From RPQJ01 sp963762315 (lineage in GTDB: Bacteria > Pseudomonadota > Gammaproteobacteria > Steroidobacterales > Steroidobacteraceae): 64,000 nt of DNA. Below, in pieces: positions 28,504 through 37,121 of this stretch. The notes below the pieces were generated by a model, which ran no database searches, was not told the origin of the DNA, and saw only the letters and a list, made by a program, of their open reading frames with translations. The DNA is taken from contig CAVXKO010000004.1 of assembly GCA_963762315.1 (NCBI GenBank), positions 496,001-560,000 of the forward strand. The letters are read 5' to 3'. Made by a program: the position numbers and the translations under genes. Every line of letters begins with the position of its first letter. Positions within the stretch are counted from its first letter, which is position 1.

Positions 28504-29192
28504 TCGACCTGTATTTCTACCCGTCGCCGAACGGCCTCAAGATCTCGATCATGCTCGAGGAGTGCGCGCTGCCGTACCGCATCGTCGAGGTGAACATCCT
28601 GCGCGGCGAGCAGTTCAAGCCCGAGTTCCTCAGCATCTCGCCGAACAACCGCATACCCGCGATCGTCGATCCGGATGCCGAGGGCGGGCCGCTGTCGGTC
28701 TTCGAGTCGGGTGCCATCCTGCAGTTCCTCGCGGAAAAGTCCGGGCGGTTCCTGCCGCGCGAGCCGCATCGGCGCTTCGACGTCCTGCAGTGGCTCTACT
28801 GGCAGGTGGGCGGGCTCGGCCCGATGGCGGGGCAGGCGCATCACTTCCGCGCATTTGCGCCCGAGAAGATTCCCTACGGCATCAAGCGCTACACGGACGA
28901 GTGCAACCGGCTGTACGGCGTGCTCGACCGGCGGCTCGCGGATCGCGAGTTCGTCGCGGGCGAGTACTCGATTGCCGACATGGCGTGCTGGCCGTGGATC
29001 GTCTTCCATGATCGGCAAGGCCAGGCGCTCGAAACCTTCCCGAACGTGCAGCGCTGGTTCGATGCGGTGCGCGCCCGGCCCGCCGTGCGGCGCGCCTACG
29101 ATCGCGGCTACGAACGCATGGCGGATTCCGAGGCCTACCAGTACCTCTACGGGCAGACGGCCGCGTCCGTCGCCGCGCGCAGCAAGGAGTGA
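28500..29192 (+). CDS. Glutathione S-transferase (YfcG/Ure2p-like)
   Basis: The 230-residue protein begins MIDLYFYPSPNGLKISIMLEE and has RIVEVNILRGEQFKPEFLSISPNNRIPAIVDP in several short conserved pieces (N of SPNNRIPAI, ESGAILQFLAEK), the YfcG/Ure2p signature. Such enzymes bind glutathione or its disulfide and often show disulfide-bond reductase activity. The C-terminal domain has EYSIADMACWPWI. It overlaps the preceding stop by four bases and the next gene starts 4 bases after its stop. Confidence 0.9.
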   Translation: MIDLYFYPSPNGLKISIMLEECALPYRIVEVNILRGEQFKPEFLSISPNNRIPAIVDPDAEGGPLSVFESGAILQFLAEKSGRFLPREPHRRFDVLQWLYWQVGGLGPMAGQAHHFRAFAPEKIPYGIKRYTDECNRLYGVLDRRLADREFVAGEYSIADMACWPWIVFHDRQGQALETFPNVQRWFDAVRARPAVRRAYDRGYERMADSEAYQYLYGQTAASVAARSKE

Positions 29193-29196
29193 GCCG

Positions 29197-30105
29197 ATGT
29201 CCGAACTGATCCTGCACAGCTACGACGCGTCGCCCTTCACGCAGCGTGCGCTCAAGATGCTCGCGATCAAGGGCCTCGAATGGCGTTCCGTGACGACGCC
29301 GATGATGCCGCCCAAGGCGGACCTGCTGGCGCTCACCGGAGGCTATCGCGGCACGCCGGTGCTGCAGATCGGTGCCGACATCTACATCGACTCGCAGCGC
29401 ATCGCGCGCGCGCTGGAAGAGCGCTTCCCCCGGCCGTCGCTGTTTCCCGACGGAAACGCGGGTGTTACCTATGCCGCCGTGAAGTGGGCGGACGCCTTCT
29501 TCCGCGTGGGCCTGCACCTCGCCATCGCCACGACCAGCACCCTCTGGCCCGCGGAGTTCCGCACCGATCGCCAGGGCCTGTTTCCCGACATCGACTTCGA
29601 CGGCGTCGATGCGGATCACGCGAAGGCGCAGTTGCGCGCGCACGCGGGCTTCGTCGAGCAGCAACTCGCGGACGGACGCGCATTCATGGCCGGCCCGGCG
29701 CCCGGCCTGCTAGACGTTCACGCATGGACCGTGCCTTGGTTCACACGCGCGTCCGTGCCGGGCGCGAACGAACTCTACGCGGCGTTCACGCGGATGGCGG
29801 CCTGGGAGAAGCGCGTCGCCGATCTCGGCGAGGGCAGACGCAAGGATTGCACGGCCGAGGAGGCGTTTGCGGTCGCCAGGGCGTCGAAGCCGGCACCGTC
29901 GGTGGTCGATCCGGACGACGCGCAGGGATTGCAGGCGGGCCTGACGGTGGAAGTGATGCCGGACGACACGCGGCGCGGCGCCGTGCGCGGCATCCTCGTC
30001 GGCGCCGGCGTGAACGAGATCGCCGTGAAGCGCGAGCATCCGAAGTGCGGCGCGGTCGTGGTGCACTTCCCGCGACTGGGATACCGCGTGACGCGCGTCG
30101 ACTGA
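29197..30105 (+). CDS. Glutathione S-transferase-like protein with C-terminal extension (paralog B)
   Basis: This 302-residue relative of the first gene of this operon reads LILHSYDASPFTQRALKMLAIKGL, LTGGYRGTPVLQIGADIYID, and ends in the same added domain (VEVMPDDTRRGAV, VVVHFPRLGYRV). The active-site neighbourhood differs: SPFTQRAL here against SPYGEKVR in the other. The two are therefore diverged duplicates flanking a third, unrelated GST. They may form a heterodimer or act on different stereoisomers, as bacterial beta-etherases do; this is speculation. It ends 13 bases before a convergent gene. Confidence 0.84.
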   Translation: MSELILHSYDASPFTQRALKMLAIKGLEWRSVTTPMMPPKADLLALTGGYRGTPVLQIGADIYIDSQRIARALEERFPRPSLFPDGNAGVTYAAVKWADAFFRVGLHLAIATTSTLWPAEFRTDRQGLFPDIDFDGVDADHAKAQLRAHAGFVEQQLADGRAFMAGPAPGLLDVHAWTVPWFTRASVPGANELYAAFTRMAAWEKRVADLGEGRRKDCTAEEAFAVARASKPAPSVVDPDDAQGLQAGLTVEVMPDDTRRGAVRGILVGAGVNEIAVKREHPKCGAVVVHFPRLGYRVTRVD

Positions 30106-30118
30106 CGCGCGCGAAGAA

Positions 30119-31306
30119 TCAGACGATATCCGCGCCGCGCAGCGCGGCGATTTCGGCGGCGGAGTAACCGAGGCTCGCGAGGATTTCATCCGTGTGCTCG
30201 CCGACGAGCGGCGGGCGATGGGTGATGCCCCCGCCGGAGACCGTCAGTTCGAGCGGCAAGTCCGGCACCTTCGCTGGACGTTTCAATCCGGGATAATCGG
30301 CCACTTCGCGCATCAGGTTCATCGCTGCCGCCTGCGGGTGGTCGAGCGCCTGCTGCAGCGTATGCACCGGACCCGACGGCAGTCCGGCCGCCTGCAGGTC
30401 CCGCAGCGCCTGTTCAGTCGTGCGCTCGGCGCACCACTCGCGCATCCGCGCGAGGATCTCCTCGCTGTGATCGCCGCGTGACTGGTCGGACTGGAAGCGC
30501 GGGTCGCCGATCCATCGCTCCGCATCGCCCATCAGTCGTGCCCAGCGCCGAAACAGCCCGTTGCCGACGGTGTGCGTAAGGACGTGGCCGTCGCGAGTCG
30601 CGAAGACGTCCGATGGCGCGGAGGTCTGCACGCGGTTGCCGCTGGGGACGCGGTTGATCCCGGTCGCGCTCTGCTCGATAAGGTGCGAGCCGAAGACGGC
30701 CATCGCCGTCCCGAGCAGGCTCGCCTTCACTTCCTGGCCCTGTCCGGTCTGCGCGCGCTGCATCAGGGCCGCGAGCGTGCCGAAGGCCGAGAGGACTGCG
30801 GTCGAGTAATCGACGTAGGGCGCCGCGGATTTCACCGGCTGGCCGGGTGTGCCGGTCATGTACATGGCGCCCGACATCGCCTGGCCGACGCCGTCGAAGC
30901 CGCCGCTCGCGGCGAGCGGCCCGCGGTCGCCGAAGGACGTCTGCGTGACGAGGATGATGTCCGGGCGGATGGCGCTCAGGCTCGCGTAATCGAGGCCGAG
31001 CGCCTCGAGGCTGGCGGGCGGCAGGTTGGCGACCAGGACGTCCGCGGTCTTCACCAGCCGTTGCACCACTTCGCGTCCCTGCGGGGTCGCGGGATCGAGC
31101 GTCAGCGATTTCTTGTTGCACGAGGTCTGGAAGAACACGCCGCCTTCGCCGGTCTCGGCGATCGGCGCGATGTAGCGATCCTCGCTGCCTTCGCGCTTTT
31201 CGATGCGGATGACCTCCGCGCCGAGGTACCCGAGCAGCGTGGCGCAGTACGGTCCGGCCACGTAGCGGCCGAAGTCCAGCACACGGACGCCCTCGAGCAC
31301 GGCCAC
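30119..31306 (-). CDS. CoA-transferase family III (CaiB/BaiF) protein
   Basis: The 395-residue protein starts MAVLEGVRVLDFGRYVAGPYCATLLGY, the standard opening of the family, with EVIRIEKREGSEDR, the conserved aspartate region GFDGVGQAMSGAMYMTG and VDYSTAVLSAFGTLAAL. Family members move CoA between acids or racemise acyl-CoA. It lies 3 bases after the acyl-CoA dehydrogenase stop in the operon led by the Rieske ferredoxin, so it probably activates the acid that the dehydrogenase then oxidises. Clean frame. Confidence 0.92.
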   Translation of the reverse strand: MAVLEGVRVLDFGRYVAGPYCATLLGYLGAEVIRIEKREGSEDRYIAPIAETGEGGVFFQTSCNKKSLTLDPATPQGREVVQRLVKTADVLVANLPPASLEALGLDYASLSAIRPDIILVTQTSFGDRGPLAASGGFDGVGQAMSGAMYMTGTPGQPVKSAAPYVDYSTAVLSAFGTLAALMQRAQTGQGQEVKASLLGTAMAVFGSHLIEQSATGINRVPSGNRVQTSAPSDVFATRDGHVLTHTVGNGLFRRWARLMGDAERWIGDPRFQSDQSRGDHSEEILARMREWCAERTTEQALRDLQAAGLPSGPVHTLQQALDHPQAAAMNLMREVADYPGLKRPAKVPDLPLELTVSGGGITHRPPLVGEHTDEILASLGYSAAEIAALRGADIV

Positions 31307-31309
31307 GGT

Positions 31310-32470
31310 TCAGCGCCTCTGGTCGAAGCGGCGGCCGACCAGCGCGCCGGCGATGTTGACCTTCTGGATGTCGACGGCGCCGCCGGCGATGCCCCAGCCC
31401 CACGCGTCGCGCAGGCGCCGCTCCATCGGGTACTCGCGCGAGTAGCCGTAGCCGCCCATGAGCTGGACGGCGTTGCCGCACACCTCGCGGGCGATCTCGT
31501 TCGAGAAGCACTTGGCAAGCGAAGAATCGAGGATGCTCGGCAGGCCGTTCTGCGCATTGCAGGCCGCGCGGTGGATCAGCAGCCGTGCCGCTTCCACCCG
31601 CATCTTCATTTCCGCAAGACGAATCTGCACGGCCTGGAACTCGACGAGGTGCTTGCCGAACTGCTCGCGTTCCTGGACGTAGGCCACGACGTCTTCGAGT
31701 GCGCCGGAGGCCTGCGCGAGCGCCATCGTCGCGTTGCCGCAGCGCTCGAGGTCGAACGCCTCCATCAGCTTCTTGAAGCCGCCGGCCGGCACGACGACGT
31801 TGTCGGCCGGCACGGTCGCGTTGTCGAAGTAGATGTCGGAGGAGGGCACGCCGCGGAAGCCCATCAGGCTCTCGGGTCGGCCGAACGTGACGCCCTTCGT
31901 GTCCTTCTCGACGTAGACCGCGCCGATGCCGCGCGCGCCTTCGTCCTCGGAGAGGCGGCAGTAGACGACGTAGCCGTCCGCATGGCCGCCACCGGAGCAC
32001 CAGCGCTTGGTGCCGTTCAGGATGACTTTGCCGCCCTTTGTGTCGCCGCGGGTCGTGAGGTCGGTGAGCGCGGAGCCGGCCTGCGGTTCCGACATCGACA
32101 CCGCCACCTGGATCTCGCCGCGGCACACGGCGGGTACGACGCGCTGCCTGAGCGATTCGCTGCCGAAGCGCTCGATGGCTCGCACGGGGCCCACGCAGGA
32201 TTCGAACACCGGGAAGCCGACGGCCGAGGAAATCTTGCCGAACTCCTCGAGCACCAGCAGCGCCTCGAGGTTGCCGAGGCCGAGGCCGCCGTACTGCTCC
32301 GGCACGTTGATGCCGAGGAACCCCATCTCGGCGAATTCCTTCACCAGTTCCTTGTCGGGTGCATGGTTGGTCTCTTCGCAGTGACGCGCGATCTCCGGGA
32401 GGCGCGACTGCGCATAGCGACGTGCCGTTTCCTGAAGCGAACGCTGTTCTTCGGTGAGTTGGAAATCCAT
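31310..32470 (-). CDS. Acyl-CoA dehydrogenase
   Basis: The 386-residue FAD enzyme begins MDFQLTEEQRSLQETARRYA. It has the FAD/substrate block VAVSMSEPQAGSALTDL, KRWCSGGGHADGY, and the C-terminal REQFGKHLVEFQAVQ and QLMGGYGYSREYPMERRLRDA motifs. All alpha/beta dehydrogenation features are present and the length is typical. The gene follows the Rieske ferredoxin by 26 bases and precedes the CoA-transferase by 3. It needs an electron-transfer flavoprotein encoded elsewhere. Confidence 0.93.
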   Translation of the reverse strand: MDFQLTEEQRSLQETARRYAQSRLPEIARHCEETNHAPDKELVKEFAEMGFLGINVPEQYGGLGLGNLEALLVLEEFGKISSAVGFPVFESCVGPVRAIERFGSESLRQRVVPAVCRGEIQVAVSMSEPQAGSALTDLTTRGDTKGGKVILNGTKRWCSGGGHADGYVVYCRLSEDEGARGIGAVYVEKDTKGVTFGRPESLMGFRGVPSSDIYFDNATVPADNVVVPAGGFKKLMEAFDLERCGNATMALAQASGALEDVVAYVQEREQFGKHLVEFQAVQIRLAEMKMRVEAARLLIHRAACNAQNGLPSILDSSLAKCFSNEIAREVCGNAVQLMGGYGYSREYPMERRLRDAWGWGIAGGAVDIQKVNIAGALVGRRFDQRR

Positions 32471-32496
32471 GGTCGCTTTGTCTCCGCGGGGTTGCT

Positions 32497-32814
32497 TCAG
32501 GCCTGCACTTCGATCTGGCCGTTCACGACACGGACGGGATAGCTCGTCAACGGGGCGTTCGCCGGCGCGCCGAGCACGGCGCCCGTGCGCACGTCGAAGC
32601 TCGCGCCGTGCAGCGGGCAGATCAGCCGGTGGCCGCGCAGGCGTCCTTCGTCCATGCGTGCATAGGCGTGGCTGCAGATGTTGTTCACGGCGTGGACGCT
32701 GCCGTCCTTGGCGTGCACCAGCAGGACGGGCACGCCGCCGGTCTCGACGCAGCGCATCTGCCCGGCCGGAAGTTCCGCCAGGGGCAGCACGGGAACGAAG
32801 GCCTTTTCGGTCAA
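32497..32814 (-). CDS. Rieske-type [2Fe-2S] ferredoxin
   Basis: The 105-residue protein has the two Rieske motifs CSHAYARM (CxH) and CPLHGASFD (CxxH) and no membrane helix, so it is a soluble electron donor of the kind that feeds ring-hydroxylating oxygenases. No ATG fits the start; TTG at 32814, with GGAG 5 bases upstream, gives MTEKAFVPVLPLAELP, the expected N-terminus. First gene of a minus-strand operon with acyl-CoA dehydrogenase and CoA-transferase, and preceded by operator O4. It probably serves one or more of the three Rieske oxygenases. Confidence 0.88.
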   Translation of the reverse strand: MTEKAFVPVLPLAELPAGQMRCVETGGVPVLLVHAKDGSVHAVNNICSHAYARMDEGRLRGHRLICPLHGASFDVRTGAVLGAPANAPLTSYPVRVVNGQIEVQA

Positions 32815-32870
32815 GCGGGGGCTCCGGCGGTCGGCGCGTAGGGCGTCCCGCCAATGTACCGAAACGAGTC

Positions 32871-32900
32871 GAAAAGAAACAGGCTTGACTGTTTCTTTTC
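32871..32900. promoter_or_regulatory. Regulon operator O4 between the Rieske ferredoxin and ABM genes
   Basis: Core AAACAGGCTTGACTGTTT (32877-32894) extends to perfect 12-base arms, GAAAAGAAACAG and CTGTTTCTTTTC, around a six-base centre. It is the longest copy. It lies between divergent starts at 32814 and 32963, with TACATT-like (minus) and TACCAT-like (plus) boxes about 18-21 bases from its edges. Confidence 0.8.
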
Positions 32901-32962
32901 CGTGCGGGGCGGTGCTACCATCGTCCGCCACCGCGAGGGGCCGGCTCAAAGAGGACGCGACG

Positions 32963-33259
32963 ATGCCACGCATTACCTTCATCTCCCGCATGACGGTCAA
33001 GCCCGGCCGCGAGGCGGACTTCGTGCGGATCTGCAAGGCACTCACCGAAAAGGTGAAGGCCAACGAGCCGGATCTCGTCTACTACGAGTTCTTCAAGCTG
33101 CGCGAGCCGCGCCGCTATGCCGTGCTCGAGTCGTTCCCGAGCGAAGAGGCGGAACACAAGCACATGAGCACGCCTTGGCTGGCGGCAGCGGGCCCCGGCA
33201 TCGTCGATTGCCTCGACGGCACGTGGGTCCGCGAGTACATGGACCCGCTCGACGCCTGA
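32963..33259 (+). CDS. Small ABM-fold protein 1 (putative monooxygenase)
   Basis: The 98-residue protein MPRITFISRMTVKPGREADFVRIC, then DLVYYEFFKLREPRRYAVLESF and EAEHKHMSTPWL, has the pattern of the antibiotic biosynthesis monooxygenase fold: a dimeric ferredoxin-like barrel with a histidine in the HMSTPW loop. Such proteins oxidise quinols without cofactor, or simply bind ligands. The ribosome site GAGGACG is a few bases before the ATG. A second, related gene follows after 40 bases. Both are under O4. Confidence 0.82.
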   Translation: MPRITFISRMTVKPGREADFVRICKALTEKVKANEPDLVYYEFFKLREPRRYAVLESFPSEEAEHKHMSTPWLAAAGPGIVDCLDGTWVREYMDPLDA

Positions 33260-33299
33260 GCCGACGGATCAACGAACCCCACACCAGGAACCGACAGAC

Positions 33300-33590
33300 A
33301 TGAGCTGCTTCATCGCGACGCTGAAGATCAAGCCGGGCCACGAGGCCGACTTCGAACGGCTGCAGGCCGAACTCTCGAAGCTGACGCACGAGAACGAGCC
33401 CGACACGTTCGTGTACGACATCATCCGTTCGCGCTCGAAGCCGGACACCTACGTCGTCTACGCAAGGTTCAAGGACGAGGCGGCATTCCAGCTGCACCAG
33501 GGAACGGCGTTCCACGAGCGGCTCGTGCCGCCGATCCTGGCGACCGTCAACGGCGACATGGACCTGCAGTTCTACGACTGGATCGCCTGA
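33300..33590 (+). CDS. Small ABM-fold protein 2 (putative monooxygenase)
   Basis: The 96-residue protein MSCFIATLKIKPGHEADFERLQ, with DTFVYDIIRSRSKPDTYVVYARF and EAAFQLHQGTAFHERLVPP, is a paralog of the gene before it (shared IKPGxEADF and EAxxxxH positions). Tandem ABM genes suggest a heteromer or two successive steps. It ends 17 bases before a convergent phzF-type gene. Confidence 0.82.
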   Translation: MSCFIATLKIKPGHEADFERLQAELSKLTHENEPDTFVYDIIRSRSKPDTYVVYARFKDEAAFQLHQGTAFHERLVPPILATVNGDMDLQFYDWIA

Positions 33591-33607
33591 GCCGGCTCGA
33601 GCCGCGT

Positions 33608-34519
33608 TCAGAGCGAGAGCACGCCCTCGCTCACGATCACCGCGTCGCCGGTGACGCGCACTTCGGTGGCGCGCTTGCCGGACGCCGCCACCTCGACGTC
33701 GACCTGGCCCGGCCGCTCGACGAAGCGGCCCTGGTCGCCGCGGAAGCGGGCCACGCCGTCCTCGATCGGCAGCAGGTTGTTGTGCACGAGGTACACGCCG
33801 AGCATGCCGTGTGCGTTGCCGCTCACCGGGTCTTCCGGCACCCCGAGCACCGGGCAGAACATGCGCGCCTCCGTCGTCACCGGATTCGAGCCCGGTCGCA
33901 GCGCGAAGACGAAGAAGCCGTCCGCCCCGACGTGCGGCGTGAGGCTGATCAGCTGGTCCATCTTGGGCTGCAGCGAATCGAGCACCTCCGGGGACTGCAC
34001 GCCGATCATCAGTCGCGAACTCGGCTTGCTCATCACCTGGATCGGGCAGCTGGGATGCAGGCTCGAGGAGCTGATGCCGAGCGCATCGAGGATCGGGCCG
34101 ACGCGCTCGTCCGGCACCATCGGGCCGAACGAAGCGGGCGTCTGGTGGATCGTGACGCGCAGCTTCGCGCCCTTGCCCGTCACGCCGACCTCGACGATAC
34201 CGACGGCGGTCTGCTGGCGGACCTTGCCCTTCGGCACGCCGTTGGCGACCGCGCGCACGTAATGCGCCGCCACTGTCGCGTGACCCAGGAACGTCACCTC
34301 GCGGCGCGGAGAGAAGAAGCGGATGTCGACGTCGTGGTCCGGGGCGTCGGAATCGAGCACGAACGCGACGTCCATGTGCTTCAACTCGCGGGCGATGTGC
34401 CGCATCTCGTCCTCGGTGAGGACGTTCGCATCGAGCACGACCGCGGCAGGGTTGCCGCAGAAACGCTCTCGCGTAAAGGCATCGACGAGGTACAGGCGGC
34501 ACTGACGGCTCTTGGTCAT
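33608..34519 (-). CDS. PhzF-family isomerase/epimerase-like protein
   Basis: The 303-residue protein starts MTKSRQCRLYLVDAFTRERFCGNPAAVVLDA and has the PhzF block RHIARELKHMDVAFVLD followed by FFSPRREVTFLGHATVAAHYV, with the catalytic glutamate expected in the early ARELKHMD region (Glu in place 45-50), and the later DPVSGNAHGMLGVYL. PhzF proteins isomerise in phenazine synthesis, but most relatives have unknown substrates. It has its own upstream region without the palindromic operator, so it need not belong to the regulon. Confidence 0.87.
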   Translation of the reverse strand: MTKSRQCRLYLVDAFTRERFCGNPAAVVLDANVLTEDEMRHIARELKHMDVAFVLDSDAPDHDVDIRFFSPRREVTFLGHATVAAHYVRAVANGVPKGKVRQQTAVGIVEVGVTGKGAKLRVTIHQTPASFGPMVPDERVGPILDALGISSSSLHPSCPIQVMSKPSSRLMIGVQSPEVLDSLQPKMDQLISLTPHVGADGFFVFALRPGSNPVTTEARMFCPVLGVPEDPVSGNAHGMLGVYLVHNNLLPIEDGVARFRGDQGRFVERPGQVDVEVAASGKRATEVRVTGDAVIVSEGVLSL

Positions 34520-34621
34520 TCCGGAGGGTCCAGGCAGGGAACAGAGCGTGAATTAGTCCCCACGCCGGGTCCGGCGTCAACAGCCCGGGTTATGGCACCG
34601 CAGCATCCGCTATACTTGCGT

Positions 34622-34727
34622 CACCTTGGGGTGGCCTGACAGGGCCTGAGATGTCGACCGCGGCAAGCCCGCACATCGACGAACCCGTTGAACCTGATCC
34701 GGCTAATACCGGCGTAGGGAGCAGGTG
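34622..34727 (+). promoter_or_regulatory. TPP (THI-element) riboswitch
   Basis: The aptamer shows P1 CACCT (34622-34626) with AGGTG (34723-34727), the pyrimidine-sensing CTGAGA (34646-34651), and the conserved 3' block ACCCGTTGAACCTGATC, then CGGCTAATACCGGCGTAGGGA to 34720. A TATACT -10-like box lies at 34611-34616. The start codon begins at 34730, two bases after P1, and the ribosome site GGGAG (34717-34721) lies inside the aptamer. Thiamine diphosphate binding should therefore block translation directly. Confidence 0.95.
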
Positions 34728-34729
34728 CC

Positions 34730-36838
34730 ATGCCCTCGATTCGTCTGTCCTGCTTTCGTGCCCTTGCGGGCGCAACCGCCCTGTCCGCGCCGCTTCTGGC
34801 TCCGGTCGCGACCGCCGAGACTTCATCCGCCGGTGAACTCGAGGAGATCGTGGTCACGGCGAGTTTCCGTCACGAGACCTTGTCCAGCATCCCCTCGAGC
34901 GTCACCGTGCTGCCGGCCGAGGAACTGCAGCAGGCCGCGCTGCAGCACTTCGCCGACGTGATGGGCCTCGTGCCGAACCTCAACTGGTCGGGCGGGACGT
35001 CGCGGCCACGGTACTTCCAGCTGCGCGGCATCGGCGAACTGGAGCAGTACCAGGGCGCGCCCAACCCGTCCGTCGGATTCCTGATCGACGAGATCGATTT
35101 CAGCGGCGTGGGCATGCCCGCGACGCTGTTCGATGTCGAGCAGGTGGAAGTGTTGCGCGGTCCGCAGGGCACGCGTTACGGCGCAAACGCGCTCGCGGGC
35201 CTGATCAAGCTGAAGACGCGTGATCCCGACGGCAGCGCCGACCTGCGTGCCGAAGCGACGGCGGGCAACGATGGGGTCCTCGGGGTCGGCCTCGCCGCGG
35301 GGGGCGGACTGCCGACGGCAATCGATGGGGATGGCTGGCGACTGGTGGCGCAGCACTTCGAGCAGGACGGTTTCCGTCACAATGCATTTCTCAATCGCAA
35401 CGACACCAACGGTCGCGACGAGCTGACGCTGCGCGGCAAGCTGCGCCTGTTGCCGGCCGACGGCTGGCAGGTGGATCTCGCCGCGCTCTACGTCGATCTC
35501 GACAACGGCTTCGATGCCTTCGTGCCCGACAACAAGCTGCGCACGCTGTCGGACCGGCCAGGGCGCGACGCGCAGCGCTCGAGAGGTGCATCGGCAACGG
35601 TGCGCGGCGACCTCGGCGCCGTCACGTTCGAAAGCGCGACGGGTTACGCCGATTCCGACATCGTCTACAGCTTCGACGGCGACTGGGGCAACGACCCGTA
35701 CTGGGGAGAGTTCGCGCCCTACGACTATTTCTCGCGCTACGGCCGTCAGCGCCGGACGATCAGCGAGGACCTGCGCCTCGTGAGCGAATCGACCGCGGAC
35801 GACACGGGTCTTGGCTGGGTCGCCGGCGTGTACGCGATGCGCCTGGACGAGGACAACGGCCAGGACGACTACTTCGCGCAGGAACCGTTGCATCCGACGC
35901 TGCTCAGCCAGTACTCCGCGACCAACCTGGCGCTGTATGCCGAGGCCGAGGCGCGCGTCGCTGCTTCCGTCGTCATCAGCGGTGGACTGCGCGCTGAGAT
36001 GCGCACGTCGGACTACAGCGACAGCGATGGCGCGAAATTCTCGCCGCGAGACGACATGTGGGGCGGACATCTCTCGCTGCGCGGCGCCCTGCGTGGGCCC
36101 GCGAGCTGGTACGCGACGGTCAGCCGCGGCTACAAGGCGGGCGGCTTCAACATCGGCCGCTTCGTGCCGGACGACCGCCGGCAGTTCGAGCCCGAGTACC
36201 TGTGGAACGTGGAGTCGGGCCTGCGTTATTCGAATCCGCAGCGGGTGCTCGACGCGCAGCTGTCGCTCTTCTACATGTGGCGCGAGCAGCAGCAGGTATC
36301 GAGCTCGTTCCAGCTCGACCCGGGCGATCCGCTGTCCTACGTGTTCTTCACCGACAATGCGGCGCGCGGGCGCAACTACGGCCTCGAAGCCTCGGTGAAC
36401 TGGCAGCCCAGCACGTGGCTTGCTCTTGGCGCCACGCTCGGCCTGCTCGAATCGAAGTACCTCGACTACGCCTACGGCGGCCGCAACCTCGATGGCCGCG
36501 AACAGGCCCACGCGCCCGGCTACCAGTACTCGCTGTCGGCCCGGTTCGGCGGCGAGCGCGGCTGGATGGCGCGGGCCGACCTCTCCGGCGTCGACGCGTT
36601 CTACTTCGATACCAGCCACGACCAGCGCTCCGAGCCGTATCGGCTGGTGAACCTCAAGGCGGGGTACAGCGGCGAACGCTGGTCGGCCTACGCCTGGGGC
36701 CGCAACGTGTTCGACGAGAACTACGCGGTACGCGGTTTCTACTTCGGGCTCGAGCCGCCGGACTACGCCGATAAACTGTACGTGCAGCGCGGCGACCCTC
36801 GAAGCGCCGGCGTCACCTTCGAATGGCGTCTGCACTGA
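34730..36838 (+). CDS. TonB-dependent receptor, probably for thiamine
   Basis: The 702-residue protein has a signal peptide (ALSAPLLAPVATAE) and a TonB-box-like GELEEIVVTASFRHE, then the plug (LSSIPSSVTVLPAEEL, VEVLRGPQGTRYGANALAGLI) and a barrel with SRGYKAGGFNIGRF and the terminal aromatic TFEWRLH. The frame is clean. Control by a TPP riboswitch and three thiamine salvage genes downstream point to uptake of thiamine or its pyrimidine/phosphate forms across the outer membrane. Such riboswitch-controlled receptors are established in Gammaproteobacteria and Bacteroidetes. It shares a plug pattern, but not the operator, with the receptor at 18032. Confidence 0.92.
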   Translation: MPSIRLSCFRALAGATALSAPLLAPVATAETSSAGELEEIVVTASFRHETLSSIPSSVTVLPAEELQQAALQHFADVMGLVPNLNWSGGTSRPRYFQLRGIGELEQYQGAPNPSVGFLIDEIDFSGVGMPATLFDVEQVEVLRGPQGTRYGANALAGLIKLKTRDPDGSADLRAEATAGNDGVLGVGLAAGGGLPTAIDGDGWRLVAQHFEQDGFRHNAFLNRNDTNGRDELTLRGKLRLLPADGWQVDLAALYVDLDNGFDAFVPDNKLRTLSDRPGRDAQRSRGASATVRGDLGAVTFESATGYADSDIVYSFDGDWGNDPYWGEFAPYDYFSRYGRQRRTISEDLRLVSESTADDTGLGWVAGVYAMRLDEDNGQDDYFAQEPLHPTLLSQYSATNLALYAEAEARVAASVVISGGLRAEMRTSDYSDSDGAKFSPRDDMWGGHLSLRGALRGPASWYATVSRGYKAGGFNIGRFVPDDRRQFEPEYLWNVESGLRYSNPQRVLDAQLSLFYMWREQQQVSSSFQLDPGDPLSYVFFTDNAARGRNYGLEASVNWQPSTWLALGATLGLLESKYLDYAYGGRNLDGREQAHAPGYQYSLSARFGGERGWMARADLSGVDAFYFDTSHDQRSEPYRLVNLKAGYSGERWSAYAWGRNVFDENYAVRGFYFGLEPPDYADKLYVQRGDPRSAGVTFEWRLH

Positions 36839-36863
36839 TGCGCGCGATTACGGGAGAACTCCG

Positions 36864-37121
36864 ATGAAGACTGCGGTGGAAATCAGCCTCTATCCCCTCG
36901 ACGTGCACTACGTCGGGCCGATCAAGGACTTCATCGAGCGGCTCAACCGCCACGCGGGGCTGCAGGTGACGACCAATGCCATGAGCACGCAGATCGCGGG
37001 CGACCATGACGTTGTGTTCGCTGCACTCGCTGCGGAAACGAGAACGACCTTCGCCGGCGACCGGCGCGCGGTGTTCGTCATGAAGGTGCTCGGCGGGCAG
37101 CCGACCGACGACGAACGATGA
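36864..37121 (+). CDS. YkoF/MTH1187-like thiamine-binding protein
   Basis: The 85-residue protein MKTAVEISLYPLDVHYVGPIKDFIERL, with VTTNAMSTQIAGDHDVVFAAL and VFVMKVLGG, is a single YkoF-type (DUF77) ferredoxin-like domain. YkoF binds thiamine and its pyrimidine half. It follows the receptor by 25 bases and overlaps the permease start by four bases (ATGA). The likely task is to hold thiamine in the cytoplasm or hand it to the kinase; this is inference. Confidence 0.85.
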   Translation: MKTAVEISLYPLDVHYVGPIKDFIERLNRHAGLQVTTNAMSTQIAGDHDVVFAALAAETRTTFAGDRRAVFVMKVLGGQPTDDER

